Below are positions 36,066-48,045 of a stretch of 64,000 nt of DNA, one piece after another. The notes below the pieces were generated by a model, which worked only from the letters and a program-made list of their open reading frames with translations, made no database searches and was not told where the DNA came from. The translations under genes were made by a program, and so were the position numbers. The DNA is from Halichondria panicea (Eukaryota > Porifera > Demospongiae > Suberitida > Halichondriidae). The stretch lies in the NCBI RefSeq assembly GCF_963675165.1, contig NC_087377.1, positions 17,154,518-17,218,517 on the forward strand. Reading direction: 5' to 3'. Position 1 is the stretch's first letter. Every line of letters starts with the position of its first letter.

Positions 36066-38861
36066 ATGTCTGACTATCTCACAATAGCAGATCTAGGAGA
36101 TCTATACATAGCTACGTTTGATGCTCGAATCAAGTGGCGAAACTTCTTGCTGGTTCTTAAAATACCCTCCGAGACAATCGACAGCATTGGTACGAAATGG
36201 CGAGATGATCCTGATGACTGCTATAGGGAGGGTTTGAAAGAATGGCTGAACTGTGGTAAGAGAAGCTGGGAAGATGTTGTCAAAGCTTTGTCAAGTCCTA
36301 TTGTGGGCCACGTTCACATAGCCAAGACCATTGAGAAAGATCATCCTAGTGCAAGCAATCCTAAAAGAATCAAATTACAGGGTAAGTACCAATGGCACAT
36401 TAATACATGATTATCTTTCAACCTTCTGCACACAATATTTTTTAGATCACCAGTTGATCAACGATGATTTGACTGTTTTCCTAGACGAACCTCTCGGTAA
36501 AGGTGCATTTGGAGCAGTCTTCAAAGGCAGCTACAGGGGCGAGATATGTGCAGTCAAAGTGCTGCTTCACGATGCTATGGAGATGCAGGCAAGTATTCCA
36601 GTCGGCAAAGACGAAGAAGCTAGCGATGCAATTGATCGTGAAAGTGATTTTCTTAAGTCATTCCAGCACCCAAACGTTGTTCAGTTTTTGTCGACTGCCA
36701 AGCACCCCAAATCAGGTAGTACAATCCTTGTTGTTGAGCTGATGGATTGCAGTCTGAGATCCTATTTTTCTAGCCTTGATGAAGAGTCCCTCACTAGCGA
36801 ATGTGAACTTAGCCTTTCCAAAGACATGGCTTGTGGTCTGGCCTACATTCACAGCAAGCAGATTATCCACCGTGACCTCTGTGGTGATAACGTCTTGCTG
36901 AAGCTAACACGACCAGTGCCTGTTGCAAAGATTTCCGACTTTGGCATGTCACGGCTATACGATCCCTCCAAGCTTAGCCACACCCTCACAGCCATTGGTC
37001 ACCGTATGGGGTATCTACCTCTCGAGGCTATTCGATTGGACAAGGATAATTACGATGATAGCCTGGATGTGTTTTCCCTTGGGGTGATTATGGTACAGAT
37101 TGTTTGCAAGCTGAAGACGATCAAATCTGTGGAAGATCGATCATTCCATGTTGCCCAGATACCTCACACACACAGGTTGAGGAAGCTTATCGACAGTTGC
37201 TTGCAAGAAGACATGAGGAGGAGACCATCTGCCAGGGACATCTGTGAGTCAATGATAAGTATATTATGTGTTTTACGTTTTTGCTAACCGTAACCGTAAC
37301 GAAAAGATCATATCCGTCTATTAATGTTGGTATCGATTTTCTTTTACTTTAGATGTGGACCTTACAAGGGGCTTAGACACAGTGGAGGCAACAAAGAGGG
37401 AATCAAAGGACACTCAACCAGTCAAGAAGGTGCGTACATGTAGTGTGATAATGAGATTCCCACAGCAACAATAGTATTGTACCTTAACATGCATGGATGC
37501 TGTCTCATGTGTTAAGCCGTACTACACATCCGTTTGAGTGTGCCTATAATTATGTACTTCCTTTAGCGGAAATTGTTGATTGTTCTTGTTCTATTGTAGA
37601 ATTTCCACTAATGATATTCACGTCTGTGTTTTAGATTTCCACCAACGTTCCCCTGTACAGGCACACAGGGAACAGAGTGAGCACAAAGATGCTGAGCTGG
37701 TCAGGAGAGACGCCATCATTCAACAGCAGAGACAGGTGACACAAAGTGCACCATTATATTATTGCAGAGCTATAGTAGAAGCTTTGATCTCTTATAATCG
37801 TACTGTACATTCTATTAGACTGGTGGGCGTGGCCTCTTAAGCTAATTAGAGAAAGTGATTTAGTGTGCATGCAATTATTGCTACAAGTAACACTCGCTTG
37901 TTAGTAGACACTATCCTAATTACACTCATTCATTATTCAGGGTCCCCCTCCCAGAGAGTTGAGACCTCCACTCACTCTGAAATGGAGAAGAGGAAAAGAA
38001 ATGCCAATCAAGATGGGTAACTCGGTACAGAGTGTTGTTATCGGTGACACGGTGTATGTTGGTGGAGGGTTTGCAGACAATGATCGTGACAGGTGTACAG
38101 CGATGAAGCTCGAGCAAGATCAATGGACCAAACTACCAGAGTACACCGCCAAGTGGTTTGCTATGACATCACTCGCTAATCGACTAGTGCTGGTGGGAGG
38201 ACATGATCCAAGAAACAACAAACGCACCAATCAGCTTGCAGTGTTTGAATCAGGGAAATGGACTCACCCGTACCCACCAATGAACATTGCTCGTTGTTCA
38301 ACAGCTGTCTCCTTCAACAACCACATCATTGTAGCTGGTGGGTGTGATGATAAAGTACGTACCTCCTCTGTGGAGGTGTTGGACGTGGCATCAAGAAGAT
38401 GGTACATTGCTCAGTCACTACCTAACCCACGATCAGAACTGAAATCAACTCTCATAGGAAACACCCTCTACCTAATGGGAGGGTTCGATCACACTGGGAC
38501 AACCAAGACAGTGTACCACGTCGACCTCAATGAACTCATTGCAAAGGCCCATTCGAACCTGGACACACCCACTCTCTGGCAGACCTTACAGGAAGTACCA
38601 CTCGTGCGGTCAGCTCCTCTCAGTATTGGGAGGTCACTATTAGCCGTTGGTGGAACGGACGACAGACACAACCCAAGTTCATCGATCCACCTCTACCAGC
38701 CTGACACCAGGAGGTGGGTGAAAGTGGGAGACCTGCCTACTGCACGATACTTCTGCACATGCTCAGTACTTCCTAGTGAAGAGGTCATTGTAGCCGGAGG
38801 ACAGACAAAACGGTTTACTTATATTCAAACTGTTGATTTATTCTCTATAAGTGCTAATTAG
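36066..38861 (+). CDS. DK3: Death domain - kinase - coiled coil - kelch protein
   Basis: Exons 36066-36381, 36446-37243, 37353-37429, 37661-37735 and 37941-38861 join in frame to 728 residues. The Death domain, kinase motifs (GKGAFGAVFKG, HRDLCGDN, DFGMSR) and six kelch blades are intact. It differs from DK1, DK2 and DK4 in the linker after the Death domain (ASNPKRIKLQG) and lacks the C-run/CA repeat in intron 1, which is only 64 bases. Its linker exon reads VDLTRGLDTVE. Blade pocket residues differ from all others (for example GGHD, PRSEL, GGFD, GGTD). Copies of the same minus-strand exons follow it. Confidence 0.9.
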
Positions 38862-39061
38862 TTATTTTGTTAATTGTTTCTCTTTAATTGTGTGATGAGT
38901 TTATAATGATATTGATATTCTTTTTATTATGTTGAGACAATTAAGTTGCAACAGAATTTTATCGCATATAATTATAGTTATTATGATGACATGAAGTGGT
39001 ACATACATAATTACATTGCCAGAAAATAGTACAAAAACAGACAAAATAATATTTAACAGTC

Positions 39062-39190
39062 TCATAACAAGTTCAGGTCCTTGGTTGGGGTCTTGTCCGA
39101 GGGTAGGGTCGACGCCTTCTCCCAGAATTCAAAGTCTATATCTCCTCTTCCGAGTCAGACAGTGAGGGGTGGGGCTCGGGAACTGAGGGG
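39062..39190 (-). pseudogene. Terminal exon of minus-strand gene, unit 3, frameshifted
   Basis: This is the same exon as 23897-24020, but two extra bases (TATATCTCC instead of TATCTCC on the plus strand) give a stop after SDSEEEI. The exon is dead in this unit. Confidence 0.6.
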
Positions 39191-40098
39191 TTAAAGAGTC
39201 ACATGGTCATAGTCACACTGAGTGGCCAGTTTACGTGAGGCCCCTCTCTTTCTTAGCAGCATAGTAGGCCTAAAGGTGTGTGTGTGTGGGGGGGGGGGGG
39301 GTCGTACATGATTGTACATTGCACACCTTCAAATAGGACACACTATAGCTGACCTTGAATGACTTTAAGGGACTCTACAAAGTATGACACAAATGCATTT
39401 TCCAGCTAATGTACTCTGTACCTCTACCTCCATTCTCAGTGCCTCTTCTTGTCTCCTCAACACTTGGCCGGGCTGCAAAATGGCCGCATAAGTGGAGGCC
39501 GGAAAAGATGAGGGGCGGAAAAATCAAACAATAGTACAGAAGACAAATCGATCAGTCAATCTACAATTAGAACTAGAGCACTGAAGTGCTACCCTCGGCA
39601 GTGTCCTGTAGCCAGGATAAACAACACATGGACACATTCAAACTGGTAGTGTGATGAAGGGTCTGGTACATGTACTGTACAATGTCATGTACAAATATTG
39701 TGAGCTAGTGTTCTCAATTGACACACGTTTCCCTGTACACACCTAAACTGCATACATTGAAGCATACCTTGTATACAAGTGCATGTACATACAGACTAGT
39801 AAGCATGCTAGGTTCCCATTCTTTGTACTGTACATTCAATAGTACACAGTCAACTCATTGCACTGCATAACTACACATTATACACACGTACCTTGTTCTT
39901 GATGAAGGTTCTTCATCAGCAGTTTCATGTTCAGTAGCTAATGGTTAGCGCATGCCCAAGCAGTCTATACTACCAGGCCAACTTTCTAGGAAGTGCGGCT
40001 TGAGATGGAGGCTAGGCTGCACATAATTATAATGGGCGTAGCTATGTTCACAAAATTTTTTTCTAAATTTATTATGCTCTGGTTCAATAACACAAATA

Positions 40099-41205
40099 TC
40101 ATGTATAAAAACTATGTATACATAATAATACTGACAATGTAGCTATAGTAAGTGAAGGGGAGATTCTGGCCAGAGGAGAGTTTAGAAGTTGCTGGTTAGG
40201 TTGCTTCTGACCAGAGGAGGCAGCTCCATCGATTCCGAACTGGATAATCTGTGCTCGAAGAAATGCGTTCTCTTTCTCTAGGACTAGGATTTGGTTCAAA
40301 GCTTTGGTTGATTTCTCTGCGATTTTGGCACTGGCTGTGAGTTGTTCGTTTTGAAACACGAGCTCTTTCAAGTAGTCCACTGTCTTGTCCAGTACCGTTC
40401 CCTTGCTGTACACATACTGAAGCCAGGGAAACATGACGTGAGGGTGAGACATGTACGTGGAGATAACAAAAAAACATGCTTAGTTGCTGTTAAAAAATAG
40501 CAATTTTACTTTATGAGCAACTAACTACATGTGTTATATACGATGAACTCTGCTGGATTCTATGCTACTAGTAACTAACGTAACACTGGGCTCTACACTA
40601 ATGCATGCTTAGCAATAATAGTAATTTTACTCTTTAAAAAAACCAAGTTAGTAGATATTTCGATGGTTTTTCCAATAGTACTTTAGTACACACACTCACC
40701 CCGACAATGGAACCAGCAGTTGCGTCTTTCTTCTGACAAGCAGGCACTATCTGAGCAAGTACCTTAATGAGCTCGTTGATCCTGTCCCGACGCCGACGCT
40801 CAACTGGGCGTGGGAAGAACAACAACAACTGGTAATCATCGTGTTTAGGACATGTACAATGAAGCTGAGCCAATTGGTAAAATGAATGAACCTTGACCTC
40901 ACACACACACACGTACACCTACTGTACAGTATAAAAACCAAGGCATAATTAATAATTAAGATGGACAATAATGCGTTTACAGCATTAGATAGCCTCTACA
41001 CAACAAATAAGTTATTAGTTTTGAAAGTGGCAGATTTGATGTTAAAGCTTCGTAACTGTACTTTGTGGGAAATGCTTCTATTTGATTATGACCACGTACG
41101 TACATGTACATCTGTTGTACACTTCTAACTTTCAGTATTGAATTTGCATCACCTTCATTGTGTGTAGCTTTCCTCTGAGCTTCCCTGTTGGTGGCCATAT
41201 CCCCA
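40099..41205 (-). pseudogene. USF-like bHLH-zipper gene, truncated copy 2
   Basis: Exons are seen at about 41150-41205 (MATNREAQRKATHNE), 40693-40804 (bHLH, VERRRRDRINELIKVLAQIV) and 40099-40421 (zipper). The bHLH is intact and in phase with the zipper exon, unlike copy 1. The zipper reads EKSTKALNQILVLEKEN, one residue shorter than copy 1, which shifts the heptad register. After LLNSPLA the long activation tail is lost and the frame runs into spacer with a stop at 40099. The N-terminal activation exons are missing. If made, it would be a DNA-binding protein without an activation region. Confidence 0.55.
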
Positions 41206-41249
41206 GACCTGCAAACCAACCACCATAATAACAACACTCCTCACAGTTA

Positions 41250-41433
41250 CCGTATTACTAGAATGTTTTACGAGCATAATTATGCGAATTTTTAAACAAT
41301 AAAATTGCAAAACCTAATTTTGGGTAAATACACACGATCCTTGCCAGAACGCAATAGTTAGATCGCAAAGGGTTGCCGATTTGGCTGATTCGCAAAGGTT
41401 TTTCACCAACAGCAAAGTATTCTAGTAATACGG
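41250..41433. mobile_element. TA-flanked inverted-repeat element, copy in unit 3
   Basis: It is the duplicate of 34557-34739, with the same CCGTATTACTAGAAT ends and TA flanks. Confidence 0.85.
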
Positions 41434-41714
41434 TATGCAGGGTTCTGCCTAGGAATTTTGAGAGGTGGCTAAAAATGATGGGGGAAAATTTGCCCATGCA
41501 GGGGGTGTGTACGAGAAGGGGGACACAAATTTGAACAAGCATGTGTTGTAAGCCATGTAAGTATATACAGTATACATCAATAAAAAGTTCCCGTTCCGTT
41601 TCTAAAAACGCACGTATAAACGGTAGCGTTAAACTGGATGCACAACGCGACCAATTTCTCATTATAAATTAAAATGGTGACGTCATCATGAAAAATTGAA
41701 ATTACTTACACAAT

Positions 41715-41952
41715 CAGGGTTCTATCTAGTGGGGAGGGGGCAGGGGGGAAGCTTCCCCCCCAAACTACCCAACTTCCACCCCAAACTATCCAATTTTCCC
41801 CCCAAACCTTCTACCTTATTTGCGTCTCTGGCCATCTAGAATAAAAAATTTTCCGGGGAAGGACCCCTGGACCCCCCTTTCAGCCTACGGCTCGTGCTTT
41901 GCACTCACCGTAGGCTTCCCCCCACAAAATATTTCTTCTAGATAGAACCCTG
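41715..41952. mobile_element. 238-bp nested element with ACAAT duplication
   Basis: Terminal inverted repeats are CAGGGTTCTATCTAG and its complement. ACAAT lies directly before (41710-41714) and after (41953-41957). Long G and C runs lie just inside the ends, so it could fold into a stable hairpin. Confidence 0.8.
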
Positions 41953-42949
41953 ACAATGATACTGTATGATTTGTAGTACAATGAGCTAGCTAGCTAGCTA
42001 GTTATTATAAAGTACACAGTCAGACATACTGGAGAAGAGACGATGGTCTTCAAAAACGGTCATTCCAGGTCACAAATAACTTGCATGGAGGGCAACTTAG
42101 TCTTGGGGCTGATGCAAGACCGAGAACAACTGGGGAAACGGTCCACTGTTGCAAAATAGCATCTATAAGCTAACTAAGAGGATTAAAGCGCTAGACAATC
42201 AGCTATACTGTAGTACACAAGCTAGCTAGCTAGCTAGCTACTGCTACACTGTACGCACGATCACAAGTTAACAAATCTGCTTACTTAGCCTCTACACAGG
42301 CTCTCCTTTTTCTGTTCTCTTTATCACAATCGTTCAATAAGATAAAATACTGTATCATTCGTTCAATGAGATAAAATACAGTATTAATTGGAGGAATAAA
42401 GAAAGAAATAGACGTAGAGTTAGGAAAAAGGAGAGCCTGTATCGGGAAGTCGTGTGAGGGTAGAAGGGTGGTAGAAGGGTGAAAATGAGCGTGGGCATAC
42501 TGAGCTAGAGATGTTGGACTGCCCACGCAGAGGTCTATGACTAATAAAACTTTGCCTGCAGCAAGCTGGACATGGACTTGGAACTGGAAGTTTGCAAGCA
42601 CTATAGCTAGCTATATACCTTAGGCTTAGCTAGATGATCTACTACTACTAGTCTAGATTGTGTGTTTAGATTCTATCACTATTACCTTTTCTTGTGTCTT
42701 TCTACATGCTAGAGTAGAATAGCTTAGTCATCATTATCATATAGCAGGTAGCTACTGCCACCAGAGCTGGCCACGCTGGTTCTCTGATCTGACTTGCAGC
42801 ACAGCTTGGTGGTTGTCTCAGTACAAGTACAGTATAGTACTAGTAGTACAGTCCTTACTCTGAATGCGTGGGAGAATACCACGTCACGATTGTGGGCTAC
42901 ATATCGCCCACGTTCATAAAAATCCTTGTGGATCACGCGATTTCCCAAA

Positions 42950-43060
42950 CCAGGCCTTACTTTTTCTTAACTGTACGCCCATTTCTTTCTTTGCTGCCTC
43001 ACTATGTCTTTTTATGTTTATGGATGAACAGTGACAACAGCAAGAAAAAGTAAGGCCTGG
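42950..43060. mobile_element. 111-bp foldback element
   Basis: Inverted ends CCAGGCCTTACTTTTTCTT and the complement are separated by about 70 unrelated bases. The outside right flank GAACGAGGCTA resembles the end of the foldback at 18789-18894, suggesting one family. Confidence 0.6.
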
Positions 43061-43635
43061 GAACGAGGCTACTGCTTACTCAGCAATTTTTCTGCACATG
43101 CGTGAAAACGGTAGCGTTTTGCATAATTATTACAATGCGTTCAACTATGCGGTTTTTTTTTATGCGTTTAAACCGGAATTGTGCGTTTTACGCAAACGGA
43201 ACGGGAACTTTTTATTGATGGGTACTGTAGCTGAAATAATTATATATGTACATTGTTGTACTTGCATCAGTACAGTATGGTGCTATACTAAGATTTCTTC
43301 ATCACAGGCCGGTGTCACAAGACACTGGCCTCCCCCAGGACAGGAGCTCCGGGGGGGGGTTCCGTCCTTAGGATAAATCCTCCCCCCGGAGTTTCTGTCC
43401 TAGGACAAAAGCTCCTACCCCAGGACCAGAGCTCCCCCATTCTGCGGTGCAGGTGAAAGTCAGTCCACAGGTAATCTGAGAGGACTAGTCTAGGCTACAA
43501 AGTAAACAGCCATAGACAAAGCCTAACTAGATGCAATAGATTCTGTATCTATTATGTTATAGATCTCAATACTCAATATATACAACAATGCAAGAGAAAG
43601 AAGTACAATAAATATAACCAAAAGTGCACAAATCA

Positions 43636-46377
43636 TAAAGTGATGCAACCAGAACAAAACCAATTACCTACTGCAAATTTTGGCACAGCGATAGTGATAC
43701 CACTCACTACATTTGTCACACATGACCATATCCTCAAAAGAGTCCGGTCTCTTGCACATGCAGTATATTGTAATGGCAATGGTTTGTGGTGTTGGTCTTT
43801 TGGGCATCGCTTTCTTTGTGCGAGGGAACCGTGAGAGTTTGCCCTTCTCAAAGCACTTAATGAGATGTGCTCTTATTTTGGCCTCATCAAACACTAGAGA
43901 ATCCACATTATCGTTCATAGCAGCGTGATATGCAGCAGCAATGCTAAATAGTCCGCAGTTGTTAGCACCCTCTTGCTGCTGGAGAGCCACCACAGAAATC
44001 AACAGCCCATTGCATTGAATTAATGGGCTATACACTTGTGCTATCTGGAGCTCAGTACTTGGGGAAAGCGTTCCATTGAAGCAGCTGTCGTACAAATACA
44101 GTTCACCCTTAAACAGAGAAGTGGCAATCCAGTGCTGTCGTTCTTCAACAAAGAAGATTTGCACAGCTGCACGTGTACAAGTAAAATTATCATAATTACA
44201 TAAACGTTGTCTTACCTGGTCCTTGATTATTGGAAACTGGTGGAAATGCCTTTAATTGGGCCAAGAGAGTATTATAGCAGCCTTCAAACTTAAGGAATTG
44301 CATCGATAATAACTGGTGGGCTGCACGCATATGCTTGTCGGAGAGCATACCACCTATTGCACTCAACACTTGTTTGTCAAAGAGGTTTAGATCTAGGGTC
44401 TTCAGCCACATCGTTCCCTATAATCATAATATTATACACAGAAGTCTAAGAATTGTACAAGATATATACACAGCTTATACAGAATATTCTACCAAGAAAA
44501 TAGACATGTTATGATAATTATATATTATTACCTGACTCTTTTGTTTCTTCCTAGGAGGTGACTTGCAAGGATCTTTTGTGTCAAGAGGATGCTTATCACG
44601 CTTATCTTGCTTTTGAGAGGGTAGGTCAGGCTTTTGAGAGGGTAGGTCAGGTTTTTGAGAGGGTACATCAGGCTTTTGAGAAGGTACATCAGGCTTTTGA
44701 GAGGGTAGGTCAGGCATTCGTTTATTCTTAGGAGGTGATTCGACTGGAGAAGAGTGGTTGTCTTCAGAGCCAGGAAGAGTGTTTTCTTCATCGTTGGTTT
44801 CTGTAAAATGTTTTAAGCATAATTATAATTATAGCAAGGAACACGACAGAAGGAGGTTATTGCTAGCCACACTTTACCTGGAGAGTAGTATTCCTTTAGC
44901 AGTACCCCATTGTACACTTTTTCAATACTTTGCCGCTCCCAGACTGCAACTCGTATCTACCCTTGTCAAGGATCTTATGGACAATATATGGACCTTTCCA
45001 GGTGCAGTCCATTTTCCCTCCCATTCGATGAGAATTGGCCATATTCTTTAGCATGACACTGCTGCCAACTGGATAACTCTACGACAAAAATGGCAAAAAA
45101 TAAGCTAAAGTTTGCTATATAAAATAATACCTTCAAAGAGTTATGCTTGTTGTCATACTGCTGCTTCTGTTTTTGCTGTGCAGCAGCAATGTTCTCCTTG
45201 GCATTGAGGTGACAGCGGTCACGAATTTCCATCAACCTTCGGAGAATTCCATCCATGTCTTCTCCGTTTTCTTCATTTTCAGTCTCCTCTCCACTCAATT
45301 GGTCAGCATCTCCTCTATCTTCTATAGCGTCGACACCATCTCGTTGATCCATATCAAAAGTAACAGCTTTCCGCGGGTGGCGATTGAACATTAGGAAAAA
45401 GGGTGTGTACTTTGATGACGCCTACAATCAAAAAATAATATATGCATGCATGATATAATGATTAAAATTTTACCTGTTTTGATATGCGATAGGCATAAAG
45501 AGCAGCAGAGAGATGCTGATCCCAGTCATCAGTACTAGAATTGATTACCTTCTTGAGAGTGTTCACTAGAGTCTGGTTGAAGCGTTCATCAAGGCCATTT
45601 GTTTGTGGGTGGTAAGCACTTGATACGCAGTGCTGTATGTCAGTCAACTGAAAAAGTCGGGTGTTGATTTCGTTGACAAACTCTCTTCCTTGGTCTGATT
45701 GAATCACTTTTGGCCACCCATGCCTGCAAAATGTGTCAAACAGAAATTTTGCTACACCTTCTGCTGATTTTGATGGGAGTGGGGCAGCCTCAGGCCACTT
45801 AGAGAAATAGTCTGAAAGGGTGATAATGTACTTGTTTCCAGAGCTTGTTTCAGGTAGAGGTCCTACCAAGTCAATACCAACTCTGTACCAGACCTTTGTC
45901 ACAGGGATGGGGTGTAGTTCTGCTCTGGGCTTCTGCAGTTGGTGATTCGTTCGTTGGCATTTGTCGCAGTGCTTGCAGAGCTGTATGACGTCAGCATGTA
46001 GGCCTTTCCAGTAGAAATCCTGAGCAACCTACATGCATGAAACAGATATAATTATACTTTATAAGATATGATGATAAATATACCTTTCCATAGGTCTTGT
46101 CTCTCCCAAAATGCATCCCATCCAGTCCATCGTGGCACATGTTTAGTATCCTGCTTTTCTCCTCTTGCTTCACCACAACTCTTCTCATTCTATGCATGCC
46201 AGTGCTGTCCTTCTCAGGCAGGTATAAGCATTGTTGCTGCAGAGCATGTCTTTGAGCTTTGTCTCTTATACTTCTCTTGTCATTAGTGGAAAGCCCGTCT
46301 CTGTATTTCTTCTGGCCAGCATTGCTGGCAGCAGTCTTGTACAGCAGTATGTCCTCATACTCTTGTTGAGTAGCCAT
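43636..46377 (-). pseudogene. Ginger1 transposase: integrase + Ulp1 protease + PHD, two frame breaks
   Basis: Seven exons: 46084-46377, 45474-46028, 45131-45421, 44878-45078, 44532-44800, 44216-44417 and 43636-44166, giving about 780 residues. Domains in order are an HHCC zinc finger (H-H in exon 1, CKHCDKC in exon 2), then a DDE integrase core with D (GIDLVGPL), D (QSDQGREF) and E (LDERFNQTL). A TPFFLMFNR motif and a GPY/F-like module (WKGPYIVHKI) follow. A linker with five PSQKPD repeats leads to a Ulp1-type cysteine protease with H (QHWIA), D (YLYDS) and Q/C (EGANNCG), then a PHD finger (MVMCDKCSEWYHYRC, then WFCSGC). A one-base shift lies in an A run near 44930. A second lies between YHYRC and WFCSGC near 43675. 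The start is the M of MATQQEYED. It would act in the nucleus on its own ends; the protease would be expected to cut SUMO-like tags. Confidence 0.75.
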
Positions 46378-46543
46378 TCTGATTGCTAACAGTCTATACA
46401 TTTCGCATGCACAACTAGTTGGAGCATGCAAGACTATACCAACCCACAATCTTGTTTTCGAACTTTTTGTTATTTCAGTGCACATGCTCTTCCAACCCTA
46501 CTCTTTCCCATTTTTTCACAAAATGTTTTTTGTACTTGTTATA

Positions 46544-47059
46544 CCATAGATTGAAGAGTTAGAGGGATAGGAAACGGTTTGTATCTCGAGTAACATCCGC
46601 GCTACGGTGCGGTTTAATCGAGGCCATCACAACAATATCTATTTCTACACTCAGTGCATAATAAACTACAAGTAACTGTGCTTAGTCCGTGCAACTCACT
46701 TATATTTCAAGGTCTATACCTATTGTAGTAGTCATAACCAGCACGCTTACACGTTACATGTTCCAATAGCTCTAAAACAGCCTTGGGAACATATAACTTT
46801 ATTGGAAAGTCTCTTTTTACTGGGTGTGGTCAGTCATTAGCAAGTACTACACGTGGCTCATGGACTAGGCGTGTTTTAAGTTGCTGAAAGAGATTATGTC
46901 TCGAGGAAACACAGCTTTGGGAGTTACCCGGCAAAAGTGTGCTTAATAGCCTCGTTCATAGGGCGTAGCGCGGATAATTTTCGAGGCTCCACTGCAGATT
47001 CAATGTAAAATCATCACGTGCACCACTCCGTTTCCTATCCCTCTCTCTTCAATCTATGG
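46544..47059. mobile_element. 516-bp inverted-repeat element nested in Ginger1
   Basis: The ends are CCATAGATTGAAGAG and its complement, extending with one or two mismatches to AGGGATAGGAAACGG. TTATA lies directly outside both ends (46539-46543 and 47060-47064). It is inserted between the transposase gene and the right end of the Ginger1 element, so it is younger. Confidence 0.85.
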
Positions 47060-47648
47060 TTATACTAAAGCTTTGACAGGTTTTGACAGGGTACATGTAC
47101 CCGGATGATATATCCTGGGGGTGGGGATTCTGTCCTAAGACGAAACCACCGGGGGGAGGCATTGTCCTAAGACCGCAGGCTCCGGGGGAGAAACTGTCGC
47201 CCGGAGGTTCTATCCTATGACACCGGGTCATAATCAGTACTTGAAAGTGTTAACTGCACCCAGTTGCTCACTCTCTAGCTTGTCTTTTCCTTAGCAGGTG
47301 GTCCAACTCCCTGTTTTAAGGCAGAGTATAGCTAGCTAGCTAGCTGCAGTACTCCTCGAACTCAACAAAGCCATGCTGCAGCTTCAATTAATTCAATTAA
47401 TTGTTCTGGTCATGCAGTAGAGTTCAATTAATAGTTAGCTCTATATAAGGCACATCAAGACAGTAAAACTGGTCAGCAAAGACTAGCAGCTAAACTGGAC
47501 TAGCCAGTACTTGTAGAATGTAAAGCAGTGGTCGGAAAGGCTAAGTGGTGGTCGGAAAATATCTAGTGGTAGTCGCAGCTTACCTAAACGATCACTGTGA
47601 CAGCACAATTACTTCACAATTACTTCTTCTCGGAAGTGAAAGACCAGC

Positions 47649-47712
47649 CACGTGGTTTAGCAATGTTATCGCACGTGACAGCTTTTGTTTATTCTGAGAA
47701 AGAGGGCGGGTC
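47649..47712 (+). promoter_or_regulatory. DK4 promoter E-box pair, separated from its gene
   Basis: CACGTG occurs at 47649-47654 and 47672-47677, 23 bases apart, in the DK2 context. The sequence then matches DK2 up to the CGGGTC at 47707-47712, where the 5.8 kb transposon begins. The match resumes at 53523 with the duplicated CGGGTC. The DK4 5' non-coding exon ends at 53617. Confidence 0.7.
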
Positions 47713-47774
47713 TATGGAACGCCGTTTGCGACAAAATTCAGGCAGAATGTAATTGCGTGTGCATCAAATATAAA

Positions 47775-47950
47775 ATTGATTTTTGAAGATCGATTCTTAA
47801 TAATCGATTTTTTACAGTTGATTTTCGATTATATGTCAACGATCTTTGACAATCGATTTTTAATAATCGATTTTTTACTGTTGATTTTCGATTATACGTC
47901 AACGATCTTTGACAATCGATTTCTGATTATCGATTTTTGCAGTTGATTTT
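47775..47950. repeat. Left subterminal array of ATCGATT words
   Basis: About eight copies of TTGATTTT, ATCGATTTT and similar words occur just inside the left end, some arranged as GATTTTCGATTATATGTCAACG in two near-identical units. They mirror the right-end array at 53285-53470. Such arrays often bind the transposase. Confidence 0.7.
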
Positions 47951-48045
47951 CTAATACCTACACGCGATCTTTCGTCACGTGATTAGGCCTCCCCTTACAC
48001 ACGTGGCACACACACATTGACTTCAAACACGTTGTTCCTTGAGCC

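Larger units (their letters stand above)
41575..43220. mobile_element. 1.65 kb inverted-repeat element
   Basis: The ends are inverted repeats of 27 bases starting CATCAATAAAAAGTTCCCGT. The homology continues loosely inwards through ACGGTAGCGTT. No clear target duplication is visible (TATA versus GGTA). No transposase frame is present. It contains two nested elements (41715-41952 and 42950-43060) and GCTAGCTAGCTA tracts near 41985 and 42220. Confidence 0.6.
43313..47222 (-). mobile_element. Ginger1 DNA transposon, complete boundaries
   Basis: The element is 3910 bp long and starts TGTCACAAGACACTGGCC. The right end reads TGTCATAGGATAG on the other strand. The imperfect terminal inverted repeats are about 130 bases and GC-rich. 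CCGG lies directly outside both ends (43309-43312 and 47223-47226). TGTNR termini and CCGG duplications are the described hallmarks of Ginger1. It carries one minus-strand transposase gene and a nested short element. Confidence 0.85.

Noticed and set aside
43313-43440. GC-rich block as a CpG island or promoter
   Set aside because: It is the left inverted repeat of the Ginger1 element, matched by the block at 47090-47222 and flanked by CCGG.
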